This document shows positions 17,918-26,479 of a stretch of DNA of 64,000 nt, piece after piece. Made by a program: the position numbers and the translations under genes. A model generated the notes under the pieces. The model made no database searches and had not been told where the DNA came from. It worked only from the letters and a program-made list of their open reading frames with translations. Origin of the DNA: Halopseudomonas pelagia (lineage in GTDB: Bacteria > Pseudomonadota > Gammaproteobacteria > Pseudomonadales > Pseudomonadaceae); the NCBI RefSeq assembly GCF_009497895.1, contig NZ_CP033116.1:3348001-3412000 (forward strand), given 5' to 3'. Within the stretch, counting starts at the first letter, position 1, and each line of letters opens with the position of its first letter.

Positions 17918-18963
17918 TCAGCCTCCAGCGCCGCCTTGAGCGGGCTCAGCTCCACGCCAGTGGTCCAGTCGTGCATGGCGTCGGCCATACCGAATTTCTG
18001 CCACCAGGTATTGGTGGTATTCCAATGCTCGACAATCTGGCCATTGGTCATGCCCAGCGGTAGTTCGCCTTCGGCAATGCCCATAAAGCGCGAGGCTTCT
18101 TCCAGGTCGAAGACCATGATGCCGCCCTTGTACACTTCGCCGTCCGCGCCGATGACCATCTCCACATCGCTGACGTCAAACTGAATGGCTTCGGCGATAA
18201 TGCGGTTGCCTTCCTCCGGATTGGCCTTCCAGAAATCGACCGCCTTGAAATAAGCCTCCATCGCCAGTGCAGCCGCTTCCGGGCGCTCATTCAGAAAGGC
18301 TTCGCTCATATACATACCGTCGCCCAGCAGCGCGGTGCTGATCCAGTCGCCCTGGCTGGAGTCCGCGACCACGCGTGCGCCGGGCATGTTTTTCAGCAGC
18401 TGGCTACCAAAGGGTTCCCAGAGTTCGACCGCGCTGACGCTGCCGCCGAGCATGGCACCCACCGCTTCATCCATGATCACATTGACGAACTCGACCTGAT
18501 CAATCGCCACGCCATTCTCTTCCAGCCAGATGCCCATGAATATCTGCGTCAGCCCGCCTTCCATCACTGCGATCTTCTTGCCGATCAGATCCTTCGCAGA
18601 CTCAATACCCGGCGCGAGAATGATCTTGTCAGTGCCGTAGGACGGGTTGGTATAGGTCACCAGCTTGATCGGCACGTCTTTATCTACCGCGATCGGACCG
18701 TATTCAACGGTGCTGGAAGTGATATCCAACTGCCCTGCGGTCATCAGACCAAAGCTCTCGTAGGGATCCTCAATAATGCTGATATTCAAGTCCAGCTCCG
18801 GTACCAGATTCTTCTCCTTGGCGATAAACCAGAAGCCATAACCCGGCCACGAGAACAGCGACACATTGACCTTCTCCGCCGCCTGAGCGACCCCGGCAGC
18901 GCACATCAGCGCCGCGCCCAGTACACAGCCCTTGGCTGCCTTGCTCCAGTTGCTCAATCGCAT
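17914..18963 (-). CDS. ABC transporter periplasmic substrate-binding protein (NMT1/SsuA-like)
   Basis: The protein has a Sec signal peptide (KGCVLGAALMCAAGVAQA, then AEKVNVSLFSWPGYGF) and a mature NMT1/TauA-type bilobal fold: GYGFWFIAKEKNLVPELDL, AGQLDITSSTVEYGPIAV, DLIGKKIAVMEGG and AVELWEPFGSQLLK. The start at 18963 is preceded by AGGAGAATCACT; longer in-frame starts would bury the signal peptide. The family binds nitrate, sulfonates, taurine or pyrimidine precursors. This member has unusually many acidic and aromatic residues and I cannot assign its ligand. It lies between the permease (27 bases upstream) and the ATPase (overlapping). Confidence 0.92.
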   Translation of the reverse strand: MRLSNWSKAAKGCVLGAALMCAAGVAQAAEKVNVSLFSWPGYGFWFIAKEKNLVPELDLNISIIEDPYESFGLMTAGQLDITSSTVEYGPIAVDKDVPIKLVTYTNPSYGTDKIILAPGIESAKDLIGKKIAVMEGGLTQIFMGIWLEENGVAIDQVEFVNVIMDEAVGAMLGGSVSAVELWEPFGSQLLKNMPGARVVADSSQGDWISTALLGDGMYMSEAFLNERPEAAALAMEAYFKAVDFWKANPEEGNRIIAEAIQFDVSDVEMVIGADGEVYKGGIMVFDLEEASRFMGIAEGELPLGMTNGQIVEHWNTTNTWWQKFGMADAMHDWTTGVELSPLKAALEAE

Positions 18964-18989
18964 AGTGATTCTCCTAGATGAGTAAATCT

Positions 18990-19805
18990 TTACCTTCCCC
19001 GCTGACGCAAATAAGGAAACGCCAGCCAATGCACCCCACGGAACGCCAAATCACACAACAAGCCCAACACCCCAATCACCACGATCCCAGCCATGATGTC
19101 GTCCACATGCACAAAGCGCCGGGCGCGCATCATCATCGCGCCGATGCCGTCAGTGGCCGCGACAATCTCGGCGATCACCAGGTAGGTCCAGCTCACCGCG
19201 AGCATCTGTCGGCAGGTGTCGACGATGCCCGGCAAAGCCGCTGGCACCACCACCGTCCAGAGAATCACCTTGCGCGACGCGCCTAAAGTCTTGGATGTCT
19301 CGATAAAATCGGTCGGCACCTGGCGCACCACGTCACTGACCAGGGTGATCAGAAACCACACCACCCCCAGCACCAGCAGCGCGATCTTCTGTTCATCGCC
19401 AGTGCCCAACCACATCAGCAGCAGCGGAATGAATGCCGGTGCGGGCAGATAGCGGAAAGCCGAGACCAATGGGTTGAAGAACGCCGCCAGCAGCGGAAAA
19501 GCCCCCATCAGCACACCCAGCGGCACTGCGATAGCCACCGCCAGCCCAAAACTGATACCGATACGCCGCAAACTGCCGAGCACGTCCGAGCTGAAGCCAC
19601 GCTCAATAAACAGTTCGCGCAGGGCCTCCAGCACCTGCAGCGGCCCGGGAAACAGCGGGCTGGGTGTGCCGTCAGCCGTGGCTGCAAAATGCCAGGCCAA
19701 CACAAAGGCGACCCACGCCACCACGCCCAAAACCAACTTGATACCCGGTGCCACTGGCTGCTTGAAATCCAACTGCTCCCAGACTGCTGCCATTAATCCC
19801 GGCAT
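18990..19805 (-). CDS. ABC transporter inner-membrane permease (SsuC/TauC-like)
   Basis: The protein has about six transmembrane helices and the EAA-type loop LGASRKVILWTVVVPAALPGI that docks onto the ATPase. Other typical segments are ISFGLAVAIAVPLGVLMGAF and AEIVAATDGIGAMMMRA. I place the start at ATG 19805 (ACGGGGAGTGTAGTG upstream), giving 271 residues; an in-frame ATG at 19841 would add 12 residues. It belongs to the same minus-strand operon as the desaturase, binding protein and ATPase. Confidence 0.9.
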   Translation of the reverse strand: MPGLMAAVWEQLDFKQPVAPGIKLVLGVVAWVAFVLAWHFAATADGTPSPLFPGPLQVLEALRELFIERGFSSDVLGSLRRIGISFGLAVAIAVPLGVLMGAFPLLAAFFNPLVSAFRYLPAPAFIPLLLMWLGTGDEQKIALLVLGVVWFLITLVSDVVRQVPTDFIETSKTLGASRKVILWTVVVPAALPGIVDTCRQMLAVSWTYLVIAEIVAATDGIGAMMMRARRFVHVDDIMAGIVVIGVLGLLCDLAFRGVHWLAFPYLRQRGR

Positions 19806-19860
19806 CACTACACTCCCCGTAAACGCCCCAATCCAGGGCAAAAGCCAGCTAGCATTGCGC

Positions 19861-20874
19861 TCAGAATGCCGTCAGGAAAGACAACGCATTGACCCCAACC
19901 GCCTTGCCATCACGCACCGTATCGCGCACATCCGCCGTGCCGTATTCCTCAGCCAGCACCCGCGCCACACGATGCCGGTGAAAGCTCTTCACCTGCCCCC
20001 ACACACTCAGTTGCTGTGGGCATTGCCCGGAGTAAATCTGCTGATGAAAGGCCGGTAGCCGGAACCAGGCCATGTTCGGCTTGGTGTGATGGGCGTTGTG
20101 ATAGGAGAAATTCAAGGCCAGCAGATTCAGCCAGGGCCAGCGCGAGGAGATCAGATTGCTGTAGGTGTTGGCCTCCTCGTACTCACGCACGCCTTTGTAC
20201 GGAGGCTTGGCGTCGGGCGTGTCCAGCGTGTAGAAGATTTCGTAGTTATGCTGAAAGCTGTCCATAAAGCGCAAAAAGGTCAGGAACAGGCAGTAGGCCA
20301 CCGCATACCCCAAAGCCGCCCAAGGCGCGAACCAGACAACCAAAGCAAACAGACTGAAACGCAGCAAAGTGATTCGCAGAACCCGTCCGCGTTGAGCCTT
20401 TTTACTTTCATACATAAAGGGCGCGGCGATCAGCATGGTATGCATCAGCAGCTCAACCGCGGGGATATAACACCACTCAAGGCCGCGGATGATCTTGTGT
20501 AGTAACGGGCGCTTGGTGATAAAGGAGCGGTAGTCAAAGGCCACCGGCTCGCAATTGTCCACGTGGTGGCGCATGTGCTTGTAGCGCATGTCCTCATAGG
20601 TGCCGTAATGCGAGCCGGTAATCACGTTCATCCAACGACCGATCACAGTGTTGTGCTCGACCTTCTTGCACAGCGCATTGTGGCCGCAATCGTGCAGCAA
20701 GTAGGCGGCGATGGTCATGCCATGTGCGACGGCCAGCACGCCAAGCGGCAGACTCCACCAGGTACTGACAAACAGCAACGCCCAGCCACCGAAGTAGGTC
20801 AGCAATACGTAGCCGATGGCCAACGTGTTAGGCACCATGCCCTCGTCGCGCCAGATGTTCTTGTAAAACTGCAT
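19861..20874 (-). CDS. Membrane fatty-acid-desaturase-family protein
   Basis: The 337-residue integral membrane di-iron protein has three histidine boxes: HDCGH (near 62), HMRHH (near 100) and HNAHH (near 260). Hydrophobic pairs lie around 18-60 and 145-200. These are the marks of the desaturase/hydroxylase family that uses oxygen to desaturate or hydroxylate lipids or hydrocarbons. AGGAGATATC precedes the ATG. It is the first gene of the string leading into the ABC importer, 55 bases upstream of the permease. A membrane oxygenase paired with an importer might act on an imported lipophilic compound; this is speculative, and a housekeeping role in membrane lipids is equally possible. Confidence 0.85.
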   Translation of the reverse strand: MQFYKNIWRDEGMVPNTLAIGYVLLTYFGGWALLFVSTWWSLPLGVLAVAHGMTIAAYLLHDCGHNALCKKVEHNTVIGRWMNVITGSHYGTYEDMRYKHMRHHVDNCEPVAFDYRSFITKRPLLHKIIRGLEWCYIPAVELLMHTMLIAAPFMYESKKAQRGRVLRITLLRFSLFALVVWFAPWAALGYAVAYCLFLTFLRFMDSFQHNYEIFYTLDTPDAKPPYKGVREYEEANTYSNLISSRWPWLNLLALNFSYHNAHHTKPNMAWFRLPAFHQQIYSGQCPQQLSVWGQVKSFHRHRVARVLAEEYGTADVRDTVRDGKAVGVNALSFLTAF

Positions 20875-20904
20875 GTCTGATATCTCCTGTTAATACACGT
20901 AAAC

Positions 20905-21120
20905 CGCTTGGATCCCCGCCTGCGCGGGGACGACGCCCCACTCCGTCATTCCCGCGAAAGCGGGAACCCACCTTGACCTTCAGCCCGGCCAAACTTCATA
21001 CAACCAACCCGAAATGGATCCCCGCGTTCGCGAGGATGACGGGAGAGAGGAGTCATTCCCGCCTACCCCGTCATTCCCGCCCTACCCCGTCATTCCCGCG
21101 AAGGCGGGAATCCAAGCGGT
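20905..21120. repeat. Four REP palindromes upstream of the desaturase gene
   Basis: Single arms lie at about 20905-20934, 20944-20977, 21011-21041 and 21088-21120, with mixed CCAAGCGGT and CCACCTTGACC tails. They fill the whole gap between the isomerase stop and the desaturase start, so any desaturase promoter must lie within or between them. Confidence 0.85.
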
Positions 21121-21139
21121 GTCTCAAACCAGGCTCGGC

Positions 21140-22003
21140 CTAGCCCACCGCCCGCGTCTGCTTCAAACCCACCCACTCCGCAAACCGATCTCGCTCACGC
21201 AACCCCACCCACTTGTTCACCTGCCACAGGTCCGCCACCGGCATCCCGGTAAAGGGCTGCGTATGCAGGTAACCGTCTGGCCCAAACTCCGGAGTCATGG
21301 TGCTCACCGCATACCCTCGCCGCGCCTGGCTTTCCCAGATCGCCTGCCAGCACCGCTCATGCGAAGCCAGCGCCTCGGCGTACTCCGGGGCGGCCGGGTG
21401 CGGGACTTGGGGGCCTTGGTCGTAGCCAACGCGGCTGTGCACGTGGTGCGCCTTTTCGGCGACTTCCAGAATGGTTTCCCACTCCGAATCCATCAGCCGC
21501 TCACACACCACCACCCAGTGGCTGAAGTCGCAGGTAATGCGTAAATCGGGTACTGCACGCAGTACATCGCGGGTGACCCAAGGGTTGAAGAACGAACGAC
21601 CGCGGTGCGTCTCAAAACTGCACATCACGCCAAAGCGGTCAGCCAGATCCTGCGCCCGGCGAAAGAAGTCGATTTGCACGTCCAAAGGCCAGGCATCACA
21701 GCCGCCCATCACATTGCAGAAGCGCGGGTCCAGCGGCAGGCTGCGTTTGATCTTGGTTTCGAGGGACGCCAAATGTTCGTCCGGTGTGGCGTGGCGGTCT
21801 GGCACGTAGCTGCCCGCAGTGCAGATCTCCGCGATGAAATCCAGGCCGTGAGTGGCCAGGACTGTGGCCAGTTGCTGGAACTCTTCGGCGTCCGCGGGCG
21901 CAGGCGCCTCTATGCCCGCAAAGCCGGCATCCACCGCCAAGGTCGCGGCCTCCTCAAACGTGCCTTCATGGCCCCACACCGTTTTAAACAGATCCAATCG
22001 CAT
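21140..22003 (-). CDS. Sugar phosphate isomerase/epimerase family (AP-endonuclease-2 TIM barrel)
   Basis: The 287-residue TIM barrel of the xylose-isomerase-like family has a metal site formed by FETHRGR (Glu), CDFSHW (Asp/His), HHVHSRVGY (His) and TPEFGPDGY (Glu). The N-terminal strand is RLDLFKTVWG. The start at 22003 has TTGGAGTAAG upstream; a longer start at 22030 lacks such a site. Members isomerise or epimerise sugars, inositols or hydroxypyruvate, and the specific substrate is not apparent. It lies on the same strand as, and upstream of, the desaturase/ABC operon but is separated from it by a REP cluster, so co-transcription is uncertain. An IS element has landed about 200 bp upstream. 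Confidence 0.83.
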   Translation of the reverse strand: MRLDLFKTVWGHEGTFEEAATLAVDAGFAGIEAPAPADAEEFQQLATVLATHGLDFIAEICTAGSYVPDRHATPDEHLASLETKIKRSLPLDPRFCNVMGGCDAWPLDVQIDFFRRAQDLADRFGVMCSFETHRGRSFFNPWVTRDVLRAVPDLRITCDFSHWVVVCERLMDSEWETILEVAEKAHHVHSRVGYDQGPQVPHPAAPEYAEALASHERCWQAIWESQARRGYAVSTMTPEFGPDGYLHTQPFTGMPVADLWQVNKWVGLRERDRFAEWVGLKQTRAVG

Positions 22004-22198
22004 GCCACTTACTCCAAACCGGTTAATCACTAACCAGTACTAAAGCAATCCGCATGCCATATAGGTGCAACTTTGCATAGGTCTCTGTTTTACATGCTAA
22101 TCGGCATGTATAGGCGTAGAGGCCTTCTTAGATAACTGCACAACATCGGAGCAGGCTGCTTTGAGCTGCACCGGAATACTGCGTAAGTGACCACCTGT

Positions 22199-23485
22199 TG
22201 AGCCGGTCACATAGGTAACACCGCAAACCGGCCACATAGGTAACACCTATGCTGGCCGTATCACCCGCCCGCGGCGCTCATCAACAACGCCCAGACAGAC
22301 TCCGCCAAAATACAATTGCCAACGATCAAACTCCAGCGGCTCCAGCCCAATATATTCCCCAACCAACTGGCGGGTTGTGTAAATCGGTTCGCCGTGCAAC
22401 TTGATATAGCCGCCGTGTTTTACCTTTCTCACTGCGTATCCAGATGGATATTCGATCTCAGGTATGACCTCAGGGAACGCCCGTGGTGAATAGCTATGAA
22501 CATCTACCGGACAGACTCCTAGACCAAGGCTCTGGTGTGGTCTCTCGTAGTTATGTTCCCGCACGAACTGATCAAACGCCCTTTGCTGAGCCTGCATATC
22601 TTGCCTCGGTGGCTTGGCAGTAGCTGCTTTCAGCGTGCGATGCATGCGCTCATGACGACCATTTTGCTGCGGTTTTCCTGAAGCGATCCGTTCAGGGTAA
22701 ATACCGAGTTTGATCAGCCAGATCGATAACGGGGTAAGCCCGCCCAAGCTGCTCATAGCGAACGGCCAGCCGTTATCTGTGCGTATCGCACGCGGCAGTC
22801 CATAGTCGCGGAAAGCTTGTTGATACAACGCGATAGAAGGCTCAAGCTTAGGGCTTGTAAGGCCTTGGCAGGTGATTAGCAAACGACTGTAATTATCTGA
22901 AATGGTCAGCGGATAGCAGAGCTGGCCGTTGCCCAGGCGAAACTGGCCTTTGAAATCGGCACTCCACACTTCATTTGGACCTGACGCATGGCTTAACGGG
23001 TGCGTTTGAGGCGGCGTCTTACGACGCGGTCGACGCTGCTTGACCAGCCCATGGGCCTTGAGTATTTCACCCACTGTGCTTGCTGCGGGCCAGTGAGCGG
23101 ATGGATCCTCACGATAGAGTGCTGATCGGATAGTGACGGGTCCCCAGTCCGGATATTGATTCTTCAGTTCCAGTATCCGAGCAACTACTGCAGCAGCTGT
23201 TTGATGGCTCTGGCTATGCCGGGCACGGCTGTCGTCTTCAAGTCCGGTCATCCCCAAGGCTTTGAAGCGGTTAATCCACTTATGCCCGGTTTTGCGTGAC
23301 ACACCGAAGCGTAAACACAGCTCTGTAGTGGTAAATCGGCGGCTGAGCCAAGCCTCGATAAAAGCAGTTCTCTCGCTCATGGTACAGGTCGCTTTCCAGT
23401 TCATTGGCCCCTCCTTATCGAGGCCAATACGCTATCACCTGTTACCTATGTGCCCGGTTTGATCTGTAACCCATGTGCCCGGTCA
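22199..23485 (-). mobile_element. IS481-family insertion sequence
   Basis: The ends are imperfect inverted repeats. The left end (22199 on) starts TGAGCCGGTCACATAGGTAA; the right end read inward starts TGACCGGGCACATGGGTTAC. Each end holds a second copy of the motif about 25 bp further in (ACCGGNCACATAGGTAACA), so both have two iterated transposase sites. One transposase gene fills the interior. I find no clear target-site duplication at these ends, so the outer limits could be off by a few bases. Confidence 0.8.
22247..23404 (-). CDS. IS481-family transposase
   Basis: The 385-residue DDE transposase has an N-terminal helix-turn-helix (TTTELCLRFGVSRKTGHKWI, about 26-45) and an rve integrase core with the three acidic residues in VWSADFKGQF, IRTDNGWPF and NGRHERMHRTLK. 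The QSLGLGVCPVDVH segment is also typical. AAGGAGGGGCC immediately precedes the ATG at 23404. The frame is intact and the ends are present, so the element may be active. Confidence 0.93.
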   Translation of the reverse strand: MNWKATCTMSERTAFIEAWLSRRFTTTELCLRFGVSRKTGHKWINRFKALGMTGLEDDSRARHSQSHQTAAAVVARILELKNQYPDWGPVTIRSALYREDPSAHWPAASTVGEILKAHGLVKQRRPRRKTPPQTHPLSHASGPNEVWSADFKGQFRLGNGQLCYPLTISDNYSRLLITCQGLTSPKLEPSIALYQQAFRDYGLPRAIRTDNGWPFAMSSLGGLTPLSIWLIKLGIYPERIASGKPQQNGRHERMHRTLKAATAKPPRQDMQAQQRAFDQFVREHNYERPHQSLGLGVCPVDVHSYSPRAFPEVIPEIEYPSGYAVRKVKHGGYIKLHGEPIYTTRQLVGEYIGLEPLEFDRWQLYFGGVCLGVVDERRGRVIRPA

Positions 23486-23496
23486 GTACCCACCTC

Positions 23497-23891
23497 CGAT
23501 TGATCCCCGCCTGCGCGGGGATGACGGTCAGTGGCATGACGACCGGTGTTCCAGGGATGACGAACAGAGGGTGCTTCCCGGCATCGCCATTCCCGCGCCC
23601 CCACCGTAGCTCCCGCCCACCCCATCATTCCCGCCCCAACCCGTCATTCCCGCCCTACCCCGTCATTCCCGCGAAGGCGGGAATCCATTCTGACTTTCGG
23701 CGCGCACCAACAAGCCAACAGATCAAACCCAAAATGGATCCCCGCCTGCGCGAGGATGACGAACTGAGTGGGTATTCCCCGCCCCACCCCGTCATTCCCG
23801 CGAACGCGGGAATCCATTCTGACTTTCGGCGCGCACCAACAAGCCATCAGATCAAACCCAAAAATGGATCCCCGCGTTCGCGAGGATGACG
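23497..23891. repeat. REPIN cluster next to the IS element: two full copies plus a single arm
   Basis: The gap 23486-23976 has no gene. It holds a single arm at 23497-23526 and two full inverted pairs at 23661-23761 (101 bp) and 23790-23891 (102 bp). Their loops are almost identical (GGCGCGCACCAACAAGCC). Short filler such as CCGTCATTCCCGCC around 23600-23660 looks like decayed arms. Confidence 0.9.
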
Positions 23892-23976
23892 ATAGGTGCG
23901 CCGCGAACCTCATCACCGATTGCACCAAACGCCCCAATAACGCCTAATACACAGCTTAAGGAATACGGACATACCC

Positions 23977-24345
23977 ATGAGCAAACTCAACACCCACCGC
24001 ATCCAGGCAGCCCAGGCGATTTTTGCGATTGACAGTTTCTGGGCCGAAACCTTTGCTGATACCAGCCTCAGCGATCTGAACTACTGCGACCTGTTCACCC
24101 AGATGTGGCTTACGCGCAACGAGCAGGCCAAGGCAAAAACCGACCTCTACGACCTGATGCCCAATATCAGCCGCCGCACGGCTGTGAAATACGTACAGAA
24201 CGCCATAGACCAGGGCATGCTCGCCGAGCATGAATGCGAGACGGACAAACGCATCCGCCTGGTCACCCTCACCGCCCCAGCGCTGGCCAAGGTCGAGCGA
24301 TTTCTCGACCATGCCTGCGCCAGCTTCGGTGAAGTGGGCCGGTAG
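23977..24345 (+). CDS. Small winged-helix (MarR-like) protein
   Basis: The 122-residue protein has a helical N-terminus (QAAQAIFAIDSFWAETFADT), a likely recognition helix (DLMPNISRRTAVKYVQNAID) and a wing (ETDKRIRLVTLTAPALAKVERF), the layout of MarR-type regulators. It is probably a dimeric DNA-binding protein. AAGGAATACGG precedes the ATG. It stands alone, convergent with the polysaccharide operon, and shares a bidirectional terminator with it. The regulon is unknown; any link to polysaccharide control is positional only. Confidence 0.7.
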   Translation: MSKLNTHRIQAAQAIFAIDSFWAETFADTSLSDLNYCDLFTQMWLTRNEQAKAKTDLYDLMPNISRRTAVKYVQNAIDQGMLAEHECETDKRIRLVTLTAPALAKVERFLDHACASFGEVGR

Positions 24346-24365
24346 GAGCCACCAGATTGCAGGCA

Positions 24366-24396
24366 TAAAAAAACCCTGAACATGTCCGGGTTTTCA
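24366..24396. terminator. Bidirectional Rho-independent terminator between the winged-helix gene and wbpM
   Basis: AAAACCC (24370-24376) pairs with GGGTTTT (24388-24394) around an ACATGT-containing loop. On the minus strand the stem is followed by a run of T, which ends the long polysaccharide operon; on the plus strand the T run is shorter. Confidence 0.8.
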
Positions 24397-24410
24397 ATCG
24401 CTCTACCAAC

Positions 24411-26408
24411 TTACTCCGCTCGTAGCGTCTTCTGCTCGTAAATCAGATCCACAATCCCGTTACTCGGCTGGTAACCCTGCACCGCGTGCAACAGGGTCAG
24501 GCGTACCTGCTCATAGTCATCTTCACGTACCGCCTGACGAAGCTTGTCGAGAATAGGCGACAGTTCCGCCCAGGGAATAAACACCTCGTTGGCACGGTGG
24601 ATTTTCTCATGTGCGGTCGTTTCCGGATTATCGCCGATCAACAGTTCCTCATACAGCTTCTCACCCGGGCGCAGGCCGCTGAAGGTAATGCCGATATCAC
24701 CGTTGATATTCATCTCGTCGCGCACGGTCAGGCCTGACAGCTGAATCATCTTGCGCGCCAGGTTAACAATCGTCACCGGCTCGCCCATATCCAGCACGAA
24801 CACGTCGCCGCCTGTGCCCATCGAGCCCGCTTGAATAACCAGCTGAGCTGCTTCGGGGATGGTCATAAAGTAGCGGGTGATATCCGGATGGGTCACGGTA
24901 ATCGGGCCGCCATTGCGAATCTGCTCGCGGAACAATGGGATAACCGAGCCCGACGACCCAAGCACGTTACCGAATCGCACCATGGTAAAGCGCGTGCGGT
25001 TAATCTGATTAATCTCTGCCTTCTCGCCCCACAATTGCGGCGCCTCTTCGGAGCTCAGCGCCTGCAATACCAGCTCGGCCATGCGTTTGGTAGAGCCCAT
25101 GACGTTAGTCGGGCGCACGGCCTTGTCAGTCGAAATCAGCACGAAGTTCTCGACGCGGCACTTGATGGCAGCCTGGGCGGTGTTCAGTGTGCCAAACACG
25201 TTATTCATGATGCCTTCAGCCACATTGTGCTCAACCATAGGCACATGCTTGTAAGCAGCAGCGTGATAGATCGTATGGATGTCCCAAGCGTTGATCACAT
25301 CCTGAAGGCGCCGATAGTTGCGGATGGACCCAAGAATCGGGATCAGCACTGTCTTGAGGTTCTGAGCGCGTAGATAACCCGTCAGCTCTGAGTGAATTTC
25401 ATACAGCGCGAACTCGCTGTGCTCAAACAACACCAGCGTTCTTGGATTGGAAAGCACAATTTGCCGACAAAGCTCGCTACCGATCGACCCGCCCGCGCCC
25501 GTCACCATCACCGCTTTGTCTTTAATGCAACGCTCAAACAGCGACTGGTCCGGTGGCACCGAATCACGACCCAGCAAATCTGCAACATCCACTTCCTGCA
25601 GGTCATCTACCTTGACCTTGCCACTTGCAAGGTCCATCAACCCGGGGATGGTACGCACATGCAACGAATAGCTTTGCAAAGTACTCAGCACTTCCTGGCG
25701 GCGCGCCCGCGTGGCGGAGGGGATCGCCATAAACAGCTCCTTCACCCCTTTGTCGTTGATCATCACCCCAACCTGATCGGGCGAATACACGGGTAAACCG
25801 GCGATCATGCGGCCGATAACACTCTCGTTATCATCCACAAACGCCACTGGACGGTACAACTGACCAACACGTAATGAAGCCAGCAACTGGTTACCAGCAG
25901 CGCCCGCGCCATAAATCGCTACCGGCTTGCCACCTGGGTTCTCGTCCTTCTCCTGTTTGGAAGCACCATACCCAAACCAATCACCCATAAAGTATTGCCG
26001 TGCCAGCAGGCGCAGTCCGCCCACCAGCATCAAACTCAGACTCCAGTAGGAGAAAAACACTGACCGCGGGAACAGCACCTCAAAGCCGGAATCGCGAAGC
26101 ACCATCAGTACCAGCGTATAAGCCAGAAAACCCAAGGTCACAGCCTTGAAGATCACCATCAGCGCATCGTTGCCGAAGTGCCGCATAACCGCGCGGTACA
26201 TGCCCAGCCTGATGTAAATCGGTATTGCTACCGCGGGAGCGATTAAAAACAGCCAAATCTGTTTGCCTTCGGGCAGAATCCAGCCTGTCTGACTCAGACG
26301 CATAAACAACGCCGCCCACATGGCGATAGACAGCAGCACGAAATCGGCGGCTATCTGAATGACCCGCTTCCGGCGGTAGCTCAAACTGATTAATCGGTCC
26401 TTGACCAC
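24411..26408 (-). CDS. wbpM: UDP-GlcNAc C6-dehydratase, WbpM/PglF family
   Basis: This is a 665-residue inner-membrane nucleotide-sugar 4,6-dehydratase, the enzyme that makes UDP-4-keto-6-deoxy-GlcNAc. Four N-terminal hydrophobic helices (about 15-130) precede a first Rossmann domain (IYGAGAAGNQLLASL) and the catalytic SDR domain with VTGAGGSIGSELCRQI and the altered triad region ISTDKAVRPTNVMGSTKR. GTG 26408 has TAGGAGTATGAA upstream. In this locus it would act with the PglE-like aminotransferase and PglD-like acetyltransferase to make UDP-diacetylbacillosamine, and is thus the PglF equivalent. It is the last gene before the terminator, as wbpM is in many O-antigen loci. Confidence 0.93.
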   Translation of the reverse strand: MVKDRLISLSYRRKRVIQIAADFVLLSIAMWAALFMRLSQTGWILPEGKQIWLFLIAPAVAIPIYIRLGMYRAVMRHFGNDALMVIFKAVTLGFLAYTLVLMVLRDSGFEVLFPRSVFFSYWSLSLMLVGGLRLLARQYFMGDWFGYGASKQEKDENPGGKPVAIYGAGAAGNQLLASLRVGQLYRPVAFVDDNESVIGRMIAGLPVYSPDQVGVMINDKGVKELFMAIPSATRARRQEVLSTLQSYSLHVRTIPGLMDLASGKVKVDDLQEVDVADLLGRDSVPPDQSLFERCIKDKAVMVTGAGGSIGSELCRQIVLSNPRTLVLFEHSEFALYEIHSELTGYLRAQNLKTVLIPILGSIRNYRRLQDVINAWDIHTIYHAAAYKHVPMVEHNVAEGIMNNVFGTLNTAQAAIKCRVENFVLISTDKAVRPTNVMGSTKRMAELVLQALSSEEAPQLWGEKAEINQINRTRFTMVRFGNVLGSSGSVIPLFREQIRNGGPITVTHPDITRYFMTIPEAAQLVIQAGSMGTGGDVFVLDMGEPVTIVNLARKMIQLSGLTVRDEMNINGDIGITFSGLRPGEKLYEELLIGDNPETTAHEKIHRANEVFIPWAELSPILDKLRQAVREDDYEQVRLTLLHAVQGYQPSNGIVDLIYEQKTLRAE

Positions 26409-26479
26409 TTCATACTCCTATCGTTATGTCAAAATGACACTACATCTATGATCCATTGCCCAGGTTGAGCATCAGCAGA

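Noticed and set aside
23497..23891. Possible CRISPR array suggested by regularly spaced palindromes
   Set aside because: The repeats are inverted pairs with conserved loops, not direct repeats with unique spacers, and no cas genes are present.
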